Positions 1 through 5,632 of a stretch of DNA of 5,658 bases are shown here, piece after piece. The position numbers and the translations under genes are program-made. The first letter of the stretch is position 1. Every line of letters starts with the position of its first letter. The notes beneath the pieces were generated by a model. That model searched no databases. It was not told the origin of the DNA and saw only the letters and a program-made list of their open reading frames with translations. Source of the DNA: an uncultured Alphaproteobacteria bacterium (GTDB lineage Bacteria > Pseudomonadota > Alphaproteobacteria > Caulobacterales > Caulobacteraceae); NCBI GenBank assembly GCA_903928755.1, contig CAIYSH010000450.1:1-5658 (forward strand). The letters are read 5' to 3'.

Positions 1-4
1 GCGC

Positions 5-40
5 CTCGCCAGGCGGATCTGCAAGGGTCCGCCTGGTGAG
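5..40 (+). terminator. Hairpin at window start, likely terminator of the upstream gene
   Basis: The core arms CCAGGCGGA (9-17) and TCCGCCTGG (28-36) are perfect complements. Pairing extends outward to 5/40 with one G-U pair and inward to 20/25 with two G-U wobbles, leaving a GCAA loop (21-24). A weak T-rich stretch CTCTTTG follows (41-47). The absence of a gene before the flagellin promoter suggests it ends an upstream transcript. Strand is inferred; the short T-run leaves the terminator role uncertain, and it could be an mRNA 3'-end stabiliser. Confidence 0.6.
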
Positions 41-60
41 CTCTTTGAATGACTGGGTGA

Positions 61-122
61 TTTTTGCCGCGTGAGGTCGGCAATTTCTTCCCCCAGCCCC
101 CGTAGCTCGGCAGAAATTGCCG
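61..122. promoter_or_regulatory. ftr-like enhancer half-sites (putative FlbD binding region)
   Basis: Four copies of the same half-site lie here: TTTTTGCCG (61-69), CGGCAATTTCT (78-88), and the dyad CGGCAGAAATTGCCG (108-122). The 11-mer at 78-88 is the exact reverse complement of 112-122. TGCCG (65-69) and CGGCA (78-82) form another dyad. In Caulobacter, ftr elements bound by the sigma-54 activator FlbD carry CGGC/GCCG half-sites near A/T runs and lie about 100 bp upstream of late flagellar promoters; this dyad centres about 109 bp before the predicted transcription start. Identity of the activator is inference. Confidence 0.7.
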
Positions 123-158
123 GGAAAATACGTCCCTAACAAGGGTTTAATCTCACTA

Positions 159-171
159 TTTCAACATCTTA
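159..171 (+). promoter_or_regulatory. IHF-like binding site between enhancer and promoter
   Basis: TTTCAACATCTTA matches the IHF consensus WATCAANNNNTTR at every fixed position except the second base (T instead of A). It sits in an A/T-rich stretch (about 146-175) between the enhancer half-sites and the -24 element, where an IHF bend would bring activator and sigma-54 polymerase together. Caulobacter late flagellar promoters have this ftr-IHF-sigma-54 order. A 13-bp degenerate motif alone is weak; the position is what raises confidence. Confidence 0.5.
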
Positions 172-197
172 TAGCGAGGCAATGCCCCGTGGGCGTT

Positions 198-212
198 TGG
201 CCCGCCCTTTGC
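198..212 (+). promoter_or_regulatory. Sigma-54 (-24/-12) promoter of flagellin 1
   Basis: TGGCCCGCCCTTTGC fits the sigma-54 pattern TGGC-N7-TTGC exactly, with GG at 199-200 and GC at 211-212 in the required 12-base register; it is preceded by T and followed by A as in the consensus. The transcription start is expected near 224, which gives a leader of about 66 bases before the flagellin ATG. The upstream ftr-like and IHF-like sites complete the architecture typical of Caulobacter class III/IV flagellar genes, expressed late after the basal body and hook. Confidence 0.88.
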
Positions 213-225
213 AGGTAAAGGCAAC

Positions 226-280
226 GGAGCAAAACGCTCCAAGCCATCAAAACGATGGTGACCGACCTTTAAAATAAGGG
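226..280 (+). promoter_or_regulatory. Structured 5' leader of flagellin 1: tandem AAAAC-loop hairpins and a hairpin over the RBS
   Basis: Two perfect 5-bp stems follow each other: GGAGC-AAAAC-GCTCC (226-240) and CCATC-AAAAC-GATGG (244-258). The stems differ but the loop and its closing C-G pair are the same (CAAAACG at 230-236 and 248-254). A third, weaker stem pairs CCTT (266-269) with AAGG (276-279), covering the Shine-Dalgarno AAGGG (276-280), which lies 9 bases before the ATG. In Caulobacter the flagellin leader mRNA is a target of the post-transcriptional regulator FlbT; that these hairpins are such a target is inference from position and repetition. Confidence 0.6.
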
Positions 281-289
281 TTTCATACC

Positions 290-1117
290 ATGCCTTTGAG
301 CATCAATAATAACCAGCAGGCTCAGACTGCTCTCCAGAACCTGAACACGACCCAAAGCGATCTGGCCATCACAATGCGACGGATCAGCACGGGGCAAAAG
401 GTTTCCCAAGCTTCCGACAATGGTGCCATCTTCGCCATCGCGCAAAATCAGCGCGGCACGGCGCGGGTCTATGACACGGTGATCGAGTCCCTCAACCGGG
501 TTCAATCGACCGTGGATGTGGCCTCTGCTGCCGCCACTGTGGTTTCCGACCTGCTTCTTCAGATGAAGGAAAAGGCCCTTGCGGCTGCGGATGCCTCGGT
601 GGATTCGAGCTCCCGCTCGATCTTCAGCACGGACTTTGTCGCCTTGCGCGACCAGCTGACGAAGGCCGTGAACAATGCCACCTTCAATGGTGTGAACCTG
701 CTTTCCTCAACCCAGTCCGCGATCTCTGCCCTGGCCAGTGATACAGGGACGAGCAAGATCACCGTTGCAACCGCGACGCTGAGTCTCAGCAGCAACAATG
801 TGACGGTAACAGCGACAACGACCATTGGAACAACGGCTCTTGCAACGGCAGCATTGACTCTGGTCAATGCCTCAATCGGGAAGGTTTCAACCGTCCTTGC
901 CAACCTGGGCACGAAATCCAGGATTATCGGTCAGCATCGAGATTTCATAGCCAAGCTGAAAGATGCCGTTGATTCAGGTATCGCCAATATCACGGATGCC
1001 GATCTCTCAAGGGAAAGTGCAAAACTGCAGTCCCTGCAGACAAAACAGCAGTTGGGTTATCAGTCCCTGTCGATTGCGAACTCTTCATCGCAGAGCATTC
1101 TCAGTCTTTTCCGCTAG
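290..1117 (+). CDS. Flagellin 1 (filament structural protein)
   Basis: A 275-aa flagellin, exported through the flagellar type III system and polymerised into the filament. The N-terminal D0/D1 helices (about 1-135) show TALQNLN, RISTG and the SDNGA-x4-AQ-x-QR pattern; the C-terminal D1/D0 helices (about 203-275) show DADLSRESAKLQSLQ, KQQLG and the terminal ILSLFR. The short central part (about 141-195) is very rich in Ser, Thr and Ala and could be O-glycosylated, as Caulobacter flagellins are, but no site can be named. There is no signal peptide, as expected. The ATG follows AAGGG by 9 bases and gives the usual flagellin start. The C-terminus has SIANSSSQ where many flagellins have NQAP; Caulobacter FljK is similar. 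It resembles the FljJ-FljO family, but which paralogue cannot be decided. It has its own sigma-54 promoter and structured leader. Confidence 0.95.
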   Translation: MPLSINNNQQAQTALQNLNTTQSDLAITMRRISTGQKVSQASDNGAIFAIAQNQRGTARVYDTVIESLNRVQSTVDVASAAATVVSDLLLQMKEKALAAADASVDSSSRSIFSTDFVALRDQLTKAVNNATFNGVNLLSSTQSAISALASDTGTSKITVATATLSLSSNNVTVTATTTIGTTALATAALTLVNASIGKVSTVLANLGTKSRIIGQHRDFIAKLKDAVDSGIANITDADLSRESAKLQSLQTKQQLGYQSLSIANSSSQSILSLFR

Positions 1118-1154
1118 GGATTTGAGAACCTATAGTTGAGATAGGCCCATAAAA

Positions 1155-1182
1155 ATGGCGGGGAGGGCAACTTCCCCGCCAT
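1155..1182. terminator. Strong GC-rich hairpin downstream of flagellin 1
   Basis: ATGGCGGGGA (1155-1164) pairs with TCCCCGCCAT (1173-1182) perfectly; a G-T wobble and a G-C pair add two more steps and leave a GCAA loop (1167-1170). It begins 38 bases after the flagellin stop. On the + strand no T-run follows; on the - strand the stem is followed by TTTTT (complement of 1151-1155). It may act as a partial terminator or 3'-end stabiliser for the abundant flagellin message, lowering read-through into flaG, or end a transcript on the opposite strand. Confidence 0.7.
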
Positions 1183-1235
1183 ACTGCCCCTCTATCGATA
1201 GCGATACGGGGCGCAGTTCCTCGGAGTTTGGAGAA

Positions 1236-1625
1236 ATGGAAAACAGACTTTCTATCGTACCAGTTCCTGCAGACGTGACGAACTCGGCGGCTCCGGTTCG
1301 GCCGGCTACAGATCCAGCCATGGCAGAAGCGCCCGTTGCGGCAGATACCGGAAATCCGGCTGTCAACCTTGATCGGACGAAGGCCAAGGACGAGATTGGG
1401 CAAAAGCTTGTCACGCCCGGCCCGCTGGAGTCGAAAATTGCCGCTGGCCAGATCAACGAGTCCGACCTTCGTCTCGTGATCGAAGAGGACAAGGGCAGTT
1501 ACATCTACAAGACGGTCAACCGGGTCACCGGGGAAACCGTGTCGCAATATCCCCGTGAGGACGTGGTTAGGATGCGGGATTCGTCCGACTACACGGCGGG
1601 CAGGATCGTCAACGCCAAAGCCTAG
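1236..1625 (+). CDS. flaG: FlaG-family flagellar protein
   Basis: A 129-aa protein with a low-complexity Pro/Ala/Val-rich N-terminal half (about 8-45, likely disordered) and a C-terminal FlaG-like core at about 78-113: LRLVIEEDKGSYIYK, then the family signature TGE-x-VSQYPREDVVRM, equivalent to the TGEVIRQIP-E-VL pattern of FlaG proteins. FlaG proteins are small cytoplasmic or exported factors that influence filament assembly and length; the mechanism is not settled. The start at 1236 is chosen because GGAG (1223-1226) lies 9 bases upstream; the in-frame ATG at 1155 falls inside the hairpin at 1155-1182, has no ribosome binding site and would add 27 residues without family resemblance. No promoter is evident between 1118 and 1235, so it is probably read from the flagellin 1 promoter at reduced level. 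Note that the Caulobacter locus historically called flaG is not necessarily this family. Confidence 0.82.
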   Translation: MENRLSIVPVPADVTNSAAPVRPATDPAMAEAPVAADTGNPAVNLDRTKAKDEIGQKLVTPGPLESKIAAGQINESDLRLVIEEDKGSYIYKTVNRVTGETVSQYPREDVVRMRDSSDYTAGRIVNAKA

Positions 1626-1809
1626 AGCCGCCCTGTCAGTGGGCTGGGCCAGCTGTTTTACCCGTCGCCGTGATCCGGCTGGCGGGCGTTTGCGTTTCGA
1701 CGTTAACCTTCTGCTCACCATAACTTCCTAAGTCCATGGTCAATCACCCTCGGTGCAGCGACTCGCAGTAGCAGGTCGGTTCCGAGCCGGTCGCGCCATG
1801 GAGTCCAGA
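1626..1809 (+). promoter_or_regulatory. Intergenic region before flagellin 2, with a defective sigma-54-like element
   Basis: The best promoter candidate is TGGCGGGCGTTTGC (1680-1693), which has both TGGC and TTGC boxes but with six rather than seven bases between them; a one-base change in this spacing normally cripples sigma-54 promoters. No GG-N10-GC pair with good flanks was found elsewhere in the gap. GTTAAC (1702-1707, followed by CTT) resembles a CtrA half-site (TTAA), without a partner at the required distance. No ftr-like CGGCA/TGCCG dyad or AAAAC-loop hairpin like those before flagellin 1 is present. The ribosome binding site of flagellin 2, GGAG, is at 1800-1803. Confidence 0.3.
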
Positions 1810-2637
1810 ATGACCATAAGCGTTCGCAGTAATAACCCGGCTCTCGTGGCCCTGCAGAATCTCAACTCCAACCAGGAAAGCCTCTCCACGGTCCAGAACC
1901 GTGTCAGTTCCGGTCTTGCTGTGGCCCAGGCCAGGGATGGCGGGGCGGTATGGGCGGTTGCTCAGGGGCAAAGGTCTGACCTGAACGCCCTGGCTGCGGT
2001 CAGGATGAGTTTGGACCGCGCCCAGTCCATCGCTGATGTGGCGTCGACGGCAGGGACAACGGTTTCCAATCTGCTGTTGGAAATGAAGGAAAAGGTTCTC
2101 GCTGCGACGGACACCAGTCTGGATTCGACGTCCCGCGGGCTGCTGGACAACGATTTCAAGTCCCTGCTCAAACAGGTTTCGCAGATCATTCAGGATGCGA
2201 CCTTCGACGGTGCAAATCTTCTGAATGGCAGCTCTGCATCCCTGCGCTTCATGGCAAACGCCGATTCAAGCTCCTTCATTACCCTGTCTGGTCAGGATAT
2301 GACCCTGGGGGGTGCCATCATGACCCTGGCTTCGACAGCGTCGATTTCCACGGCGACCCTGGCCAGTTCGGTCATGACGACGCTGGCCTCTACAATCACG
2401 AATGTGAACCAGGCACTCGGCAATCTCGGATCTCAGTCGAGGCAGATCTCGGCTCACAATTCATTTGTGTCGCGGCTGGATGATGCGCTGACCTCGGGCA
2501 TCGGAAACCTGGTGGATGCGAACATGTCCAAGGAGAGCGCCAGATTGCAGGCTCTGCAGATACAGCAGCAGCTGGGGACCCAGGCCCTGTCTATCGCCAA
2601 CCAGGCACCGTCCACAATTCTGTCGCTGTTCAGATAA
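1810..2637 (+). CDS. Flagellin 2 (second filament protein)
   Basis: A second 275-aa flagellin, collinear with flagellin 1 without any needed gap: by hand count about 67 of the first 140 and about 41 of the last 71 residues are identical, while the centre (about 141-200) is unrelated. N-terminal marks are VALQNLN, RVSSG and ARDGGA-x4-AQGQR; C-terminal marks are NLGSQSR, KESARLQALQ, QQQLG and SIANQAPSTILSLFR. The start at 1810 is chosen because it gives the standard flagellin N-terminus and GGAG lies 6 bases upstream; the in-frame GTG at 1753 and ATG at 1798 would add 19 or 4 residues foreign to flagellins. The usual Asp-Asn after the RISTG region is Asp-Gly here. It lacks an evident sigma-54 promoter, so it may be expressed differently from flagellin 1 and be a minor or position-specific subunit, as known for multi-flagellin filaments in Caulobacter. 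Confidence 0.94.
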   Translation: MTISVRSNNPALVALQNLNSNQESLSTVQNRVSSGLAVAQARDGGAVWAVAQGQRSDLNALAAVRMSLDRAQSIADVASTAGTTVSNLLLEMKEKVLAATDTSLDSTSRGLLDNDFKSLLKQVSQIIQDATFDGANLLNGSSASLRFMANADSSSFITLSGQDMTLGGAIMTLASTASISTATLASSVMTTLASTITNVNQALGNLGSQSRQISAHNSFVSRLDDALTSGIGNLVDANMSKESARLQALQIQQQLGTQALSIANQAPSTILSLFR

Positions 2638-2666
2638 GCCCCGCAATGGTTGGCAATTTTACCTAG

Positions 2667-2680
2667 CGTAAATCCTTACG
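2667..2680. promoter_or_regulatory. Short palindrome upstream of the flaEY-like gene
   Basis: CGTAA (2667-2671) and TTACG (2676-2680) are perfect inverted repeats around ATCC. It is the only clear dyad in the 87-base gap between flagellin 2 and the next gene and could be a protein operator or a small leader hairpin. No sigma-54 promoter or clear terminator is visible in the gap, so the downstream gene may be co-transcribed with flagellin 2. Function is not known. Confidence 0.3.
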
Positions 2681-2724
2681 GCCTAATGAAATAGAACCGG
2701 GCAGAGGTCCGTGGACAGTTTGTC

Positions 2725-5568
2725 ATGGCGCTGAATATCAATGCCGATATGGTCGGGGGGCTCTTTGGCTTCGGCAATTCGACCAATACGTCTACCGATC
2801 CTGTGGGGATCGATACGTCCGTGCTTGCCAGTCTGAACAGGCAACCCTCCGCGTCATCCTCGTCGGCCAAGAAGAAATATGCCCCGACCGCACCTTGGGC
2901 CTACACCGCCTCGGTCAATCCGGCCAATGACGCCAAAGCGCTCACTGTCGCAGCAAAGGCAGCTCTTGAAGGGGGGAAGCTCATCAATGAGAATGCGGCA
3001 AAGCTCGACCTTCCTGGCGTCAGCGACGACTACAAGAAGCTCTTCGCCCTCTATAACGGGCTGAACACCCTGACCGGCATTGCCGACCAGATCAAGGTCA
3101 AGGATCTGACAGAGCTCCAGAAAAAGCAGATCAAGTCGACCTTTGCCAAGGGGCTTGCCGAGGTGAATGCTTACGCCGCGTCGGTCAAATTCAAGAGTAT
3201 CCGTATTACGGAAGGCGATACGGTTACGACCGCAAGATCGACGGTTTCTGTTGGCCAGAAAACCACGAGTTACTCAACACCACCACTGGTGACGGGCAGT
3301 TCCTCAAATCTAGTCGATTCCTTCCAGGGCGATGTTCGGTTCAATATGTCGATCCTGCGCGCGGGAACGACCCACGACATCGCAGTTGATCTGTCCGAAA
3401 TGGGTTCGACTCCCCGCAACCTCGTGAATGTCACGGCCTATCTGAATGACAAGTTGTCGGCGGCTGGAGTGGGAACACGGGTTGCGGTGGACCGGATTCC
3501 CGGAAGCGACAAGACCATCATGGTTGGCGGCAAACCGGTGAAAAATGGCACCAATCCTGTTTCCTATGCCATGAAGTTCAATCTGGATTCCGGTGATACG
3601 ATCACCATGTCGCCTGTGGTCACGGAGCCCGCTGTCTATATTGCCCAGGCTGCAGGCGATCCAAATCCGGACAAGAAACCCCTGACCAATGACGGCAAAC
3701 TCACCCAGCAGTTGATCAAGGTTCAGGCTGACGAGTCGTTGTTTTCAGCGCCGGTGCAAAAGTCCGGTGAGGCCAACTATTTTGATGGGCGGGTCTGGTC
3801 CAAGGACCTGCCGTCCAGTGTCGGCGTTGTCCATGCCACTCAGGTAGGGCCAGACGGAGCTTTATATACCCTGTCCGACGCGACGGCCACCGTAGACGGT
3901 CAGGCACTCAAGGGGACGCAGGATGCCGTCCTGCAGAAATACGACTCCGCCGGCAAGCTTCTGTTCACCCGGACCCTTGGGGCCAAGGCCAGCGCCTCGG
4001 GTCTGACCATGGCCATTTCGTCGGACGGCACGATTGCAATCGCTGGGAAGACCAATGGAGGCATTGGCGGGGCGACGACAGGGACTTTGAATTCCCCTGA
4101 TGCCACGACCTCTGATAGTTTTGTAACCACCTATAACGCGGCCGGTGAGGAACTCTGGACCGTCAGCCGCGGTGGGCGGACAGACGATGAAGCCACCAAT
4201 CTGGCGTTTGGCGCGGATGGCACGGTCTATGTGGCCGGGAGGGCGCAATCTGCGCTCCCTGGCGCGACGGAGGTGGGGGGCTGGGATACCTATATCGAGG
4301 CATTCAGGGCTGATGCCAAGGGCAAGCCCCAGACGGTCTTTACCCAGAACGTTGGCACGACAGGAACCGACAGGCCCTCTGGCCTGGTGGTCGATGGGTC
4401 ATCCATCATCCTGGCGAACAATGAAGTCGGGCACGGGGTGCTCTATCGATTCGACGTCTCCACCACCACACCTACCCAGACGGCACGTCTGGATCTTGGT
4501 GACCTTGCTGGCGGTTCCATTGTCGGTCTTGCGATCAATGGGGGCGCGCTTGTGATCGGCGGGAGCACAGGGAATGCAGCCCTTGCAACTGGTGCTGTCG
4601 TCAACAAGAACACCCTCAGCGGTGGCCGAGATGGCTTTATTGCTCAGATCCAGACGTCTCTGGCGGTTACGGGCTCGAATACCCTTAGCTTTTATGGCGG
4701 GACCGGTGACGATCAGGTCTCGGGTATGGCTGTGTCGGGTGGCAAGGTGTTCCTGACAGGGCAGGTCGGCTCGGATCTGCCCGGGGGGCAGGCCGCCGTC
4801 GGAACCAAGGACGGGTTCATCGCCCAGATTGATCCTGCGACCGGCGCGGTCGGCTGGTCGCGGCGCTATTCCTCCAAGGCCGGTTTTGTGTCGCCGACGG
4901 CCATTGCAGTCGACGCGACAGGGGCCAGCGTTCTGGACCGGCTGGGTTTGCCCAAGGGTGTCATGGGTGCGGTAGGCTCCAAGCAGCTGTCGGCTGCAAG
5001 CTCCCTGCGGCCCGGCGATTCTTTCCAGATCAAGGCTGGTGCCTTTGGGACCAAGGCCACGATCACCATTGCCGATGGAGAGACCCTGGATACCCTTGCG
5101 GCCAAGGTTACCCATGCCGTCGGGGGCATGGCGATCGTTGCGAGCACGCTTTCTGAAAATGGCAGGAACCTCTCGATCAAACCTGCCGGCAATTTTGCGA
5201 CAGTGGAGTTGTTTGGCGGGCCGGCAGGCAAGGATGCCCTGATTGGCCTTGGCCTCCCGGATGGGGTCGTGCGAACCACGTTGGTTTCAAAAAGTGGAAA
5301 GCTCCTCCCCGGCGATGGAAAAGGCCAGATTTACGGACTGAAACTCGATCAGCAGATAAACCTCGACTCGGACATGGCGATTTCCCATACCGCAGCCGAG
5401 CTCACGACCGCACTGGGTGTCGTCCGACAGGCCTACAAGGATCTCCAGACAGCGGCAACGCCCAGGTCCGTCACGACCGCAGCAGCGACGTCCAGCAAGC
5501 CGGCTCCAGCATACCTGACCGCGCAAATCGCGAATTACCAGCAGGCCCTGTTACGCCTCGGCGGCTGA
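2725..5568 (+). CDS. flaEY: FlaEY-like flagellar protein with SBBP beta-propeller
   Basis: A 947-aa protein with no signal peptide or membrane segment. In order: a Ser/Thr-rich start; a helical part (about 62-155); a flagellin/hook-IN-like module (about 198-260, with an LxNVTAYLNDKL helix); six to seven SBBP-type propeller repeats (about 355-735), each of the form VSGMAVSGGKVFLTG then DGFIAQIDPATGAVGW; a second IN-like module (about 760-845, with DSFQIKAG, TITIADGETLDTLAAKV and a GLGLPDG end); and a helical tail ending YLTAQIANYQQALLRLGG. This matches the proteins annotated FlaEY in Caulobacter and relatives, where the flaE/flaY locus beside flagellin genes is needed for a normal filament; the word regulatory in that name is historical and the biochemical activity is not established. 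The ATG at 2725 is the only plausible start, with a weak ribosome binding site (GGA, 2713-2715); AGAGG at 2703-2707 is too distant. The gene is complete and follows flagellin 2 after 87 bases. Confidence 0.78.
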   Translation: MALNINADMVGGLFGFGNSTNTSTDPVGIDTSVLASLNRQPSASSSSAKKKYAPTAPWAYTASVNPANDAKALTVAAKAALEGGKLINENAAKLDLPGVSDDYKKLFALYNGLNTLTGIADQIKVKDLTELQKKQIKSTFAKGLAEVNAYAASVKFKSIRITEGDTVTTARSTVSVGQKTTSYSTPPLVTGSSSNLVDSFQGDVRFNMSILRAGTTHDIAVDLSEMGSTPRNLVNVTAYLNDKLSAAGVGTRVAVDRIPGSDKTIMVGGKPVKNGTNPVSYAMKFNLDSGDTITMSPVVTEPAVYIAQAAGDPNPDKKPLTNDGKLTQQLIKVQADESLFSAPVQKSGEANYFDGRVWSKDLPSSVGVVHATQVGPDGALYTLSDATATVDGQALKGTQDAVLQKYDSAGKLLFTRTLGAKASASGLTMAISSDGTIAIAGKTNGGIGGATTGTLNSPDATTSDSFVTTYNAAGEELWTVSRGGRTDDEATNLAFGADGTVYVAGRAQSALPGATEVGGWDTYIEAFRADAKGKPQTVFTQNVGTTGTDRPSGLVVDGSSIILANNEVGHGVLYRFDVSTTTPTQTARLDLGDLAGGSIVGLAINGGALVIGGSTGNAALATGAVVNKNTLSGGRDGFIAQIQTSLAVTGSNTLSFYGGTGDDQVSGMAVSGGKVFLTGQVGSDLPGGQAAVGTKDGFIAQIDPATGAVGWSRRYSSKAGFVSPTAIAVDATGASVLDRLGLPKGVMGAVGSKQLSAASSLRPGDSFQIKAGAFGTKATITIADGETLDTLAAKVTHAVGGMAIVASTLSENGRNLSIKPAGNFATVELFGGPAGKDALIGLGLPDGVVRTTLVSKSGKLLPGDGKGQIYGLKLDQQINLDSDMAISHTAAELTTALGVVRQAYKDLQTAATPRSVTTAAATSSKPAPAYLTAQIANYQQALLRLGG

Positions 5569-5612
5569 GACCAGCCTTGAAACGGGTGCGGGACGGGTCT
5601 AGAGCTGGCCTC
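5567..5612 (+). terminator. Imperfect inverted repeat after the flaEY-like gene
   Basis: GAGACCAGC (5567-5575) pairs with GCTGGCCTC (5604-5612) with a single mismatch, around a long 28-base loop, overlapping the stop codon. No T-run follows. It could be a weak terminator or just chance in a short gap; TTGAAA (5577-5582) and TAGAGC (5600-5605) at 17-base spacing in the same stretch are a poor sigma-70-like pair. Confidence 0.2.
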
Positions 5613-5632
5613 TGAATGGGGAGGTCGAGCGG

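Noticed and set aside
559..912. 117-codon open frame opposite flagellin 1
   Set aside because: Its Val/Ala/Leu-rich product mirrors the Thr/Ala-rich centre of flagellin 1 on the other strand; there is no other support.
1155..1235. N-terminal extension of the FlaG-like protein from ATG 1155
   Set aside because: The ATG is part of a strong hairpin stem, has no ribosome binding site, and the extra 27 residues do not look like FlaG; ATG 1236 has GGAG 9 bases upstream.
1101..1721. 206-codon open frame on the minus strand over flaG
   Set aside because: It lies opposite flaG and the intergenic hairpins, the product has an Arg/Gly-rich composition typical of antisense frames in GC-rich DNA, and it shows no recognisable domain.
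1702..1724. CtrA site made of GTTAACC and TAAC
   Set aside because: The second half is not TTAA at the required seven-base gap; only a half-site remains.
1774..1787. GG-N10-GC pair as a sigma-54 promoter for flagellin 2
   Set aside because: The spacing is right, but the flanking TGGC and TTGC boxes do not match, and it lies only about 20 bases before the start codon.
1753..1809. N-terminal extension of flagellin 2 from GTG 1753 (or ATG 1798)
   Set aside because: The added residues do not belong to flagellins, and ATG 1810 has GGAG at 6 bases and gives the standard start.
3787..4930. DNA-level tandem repeat in the propeller region
   Set aside because: The repetition (for example DGFIAQI at residues 636-642 and 696-702) is at protein level; the DNA copies differ at many positions, so these are old domain repeats.
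4399..5115. 238-codon open frame on the minus strand within the flaEY-like gene
   Set aside because: It is fully inside a well-supported gene with repeat structure in the + frame, and the product has no recognisable motif.
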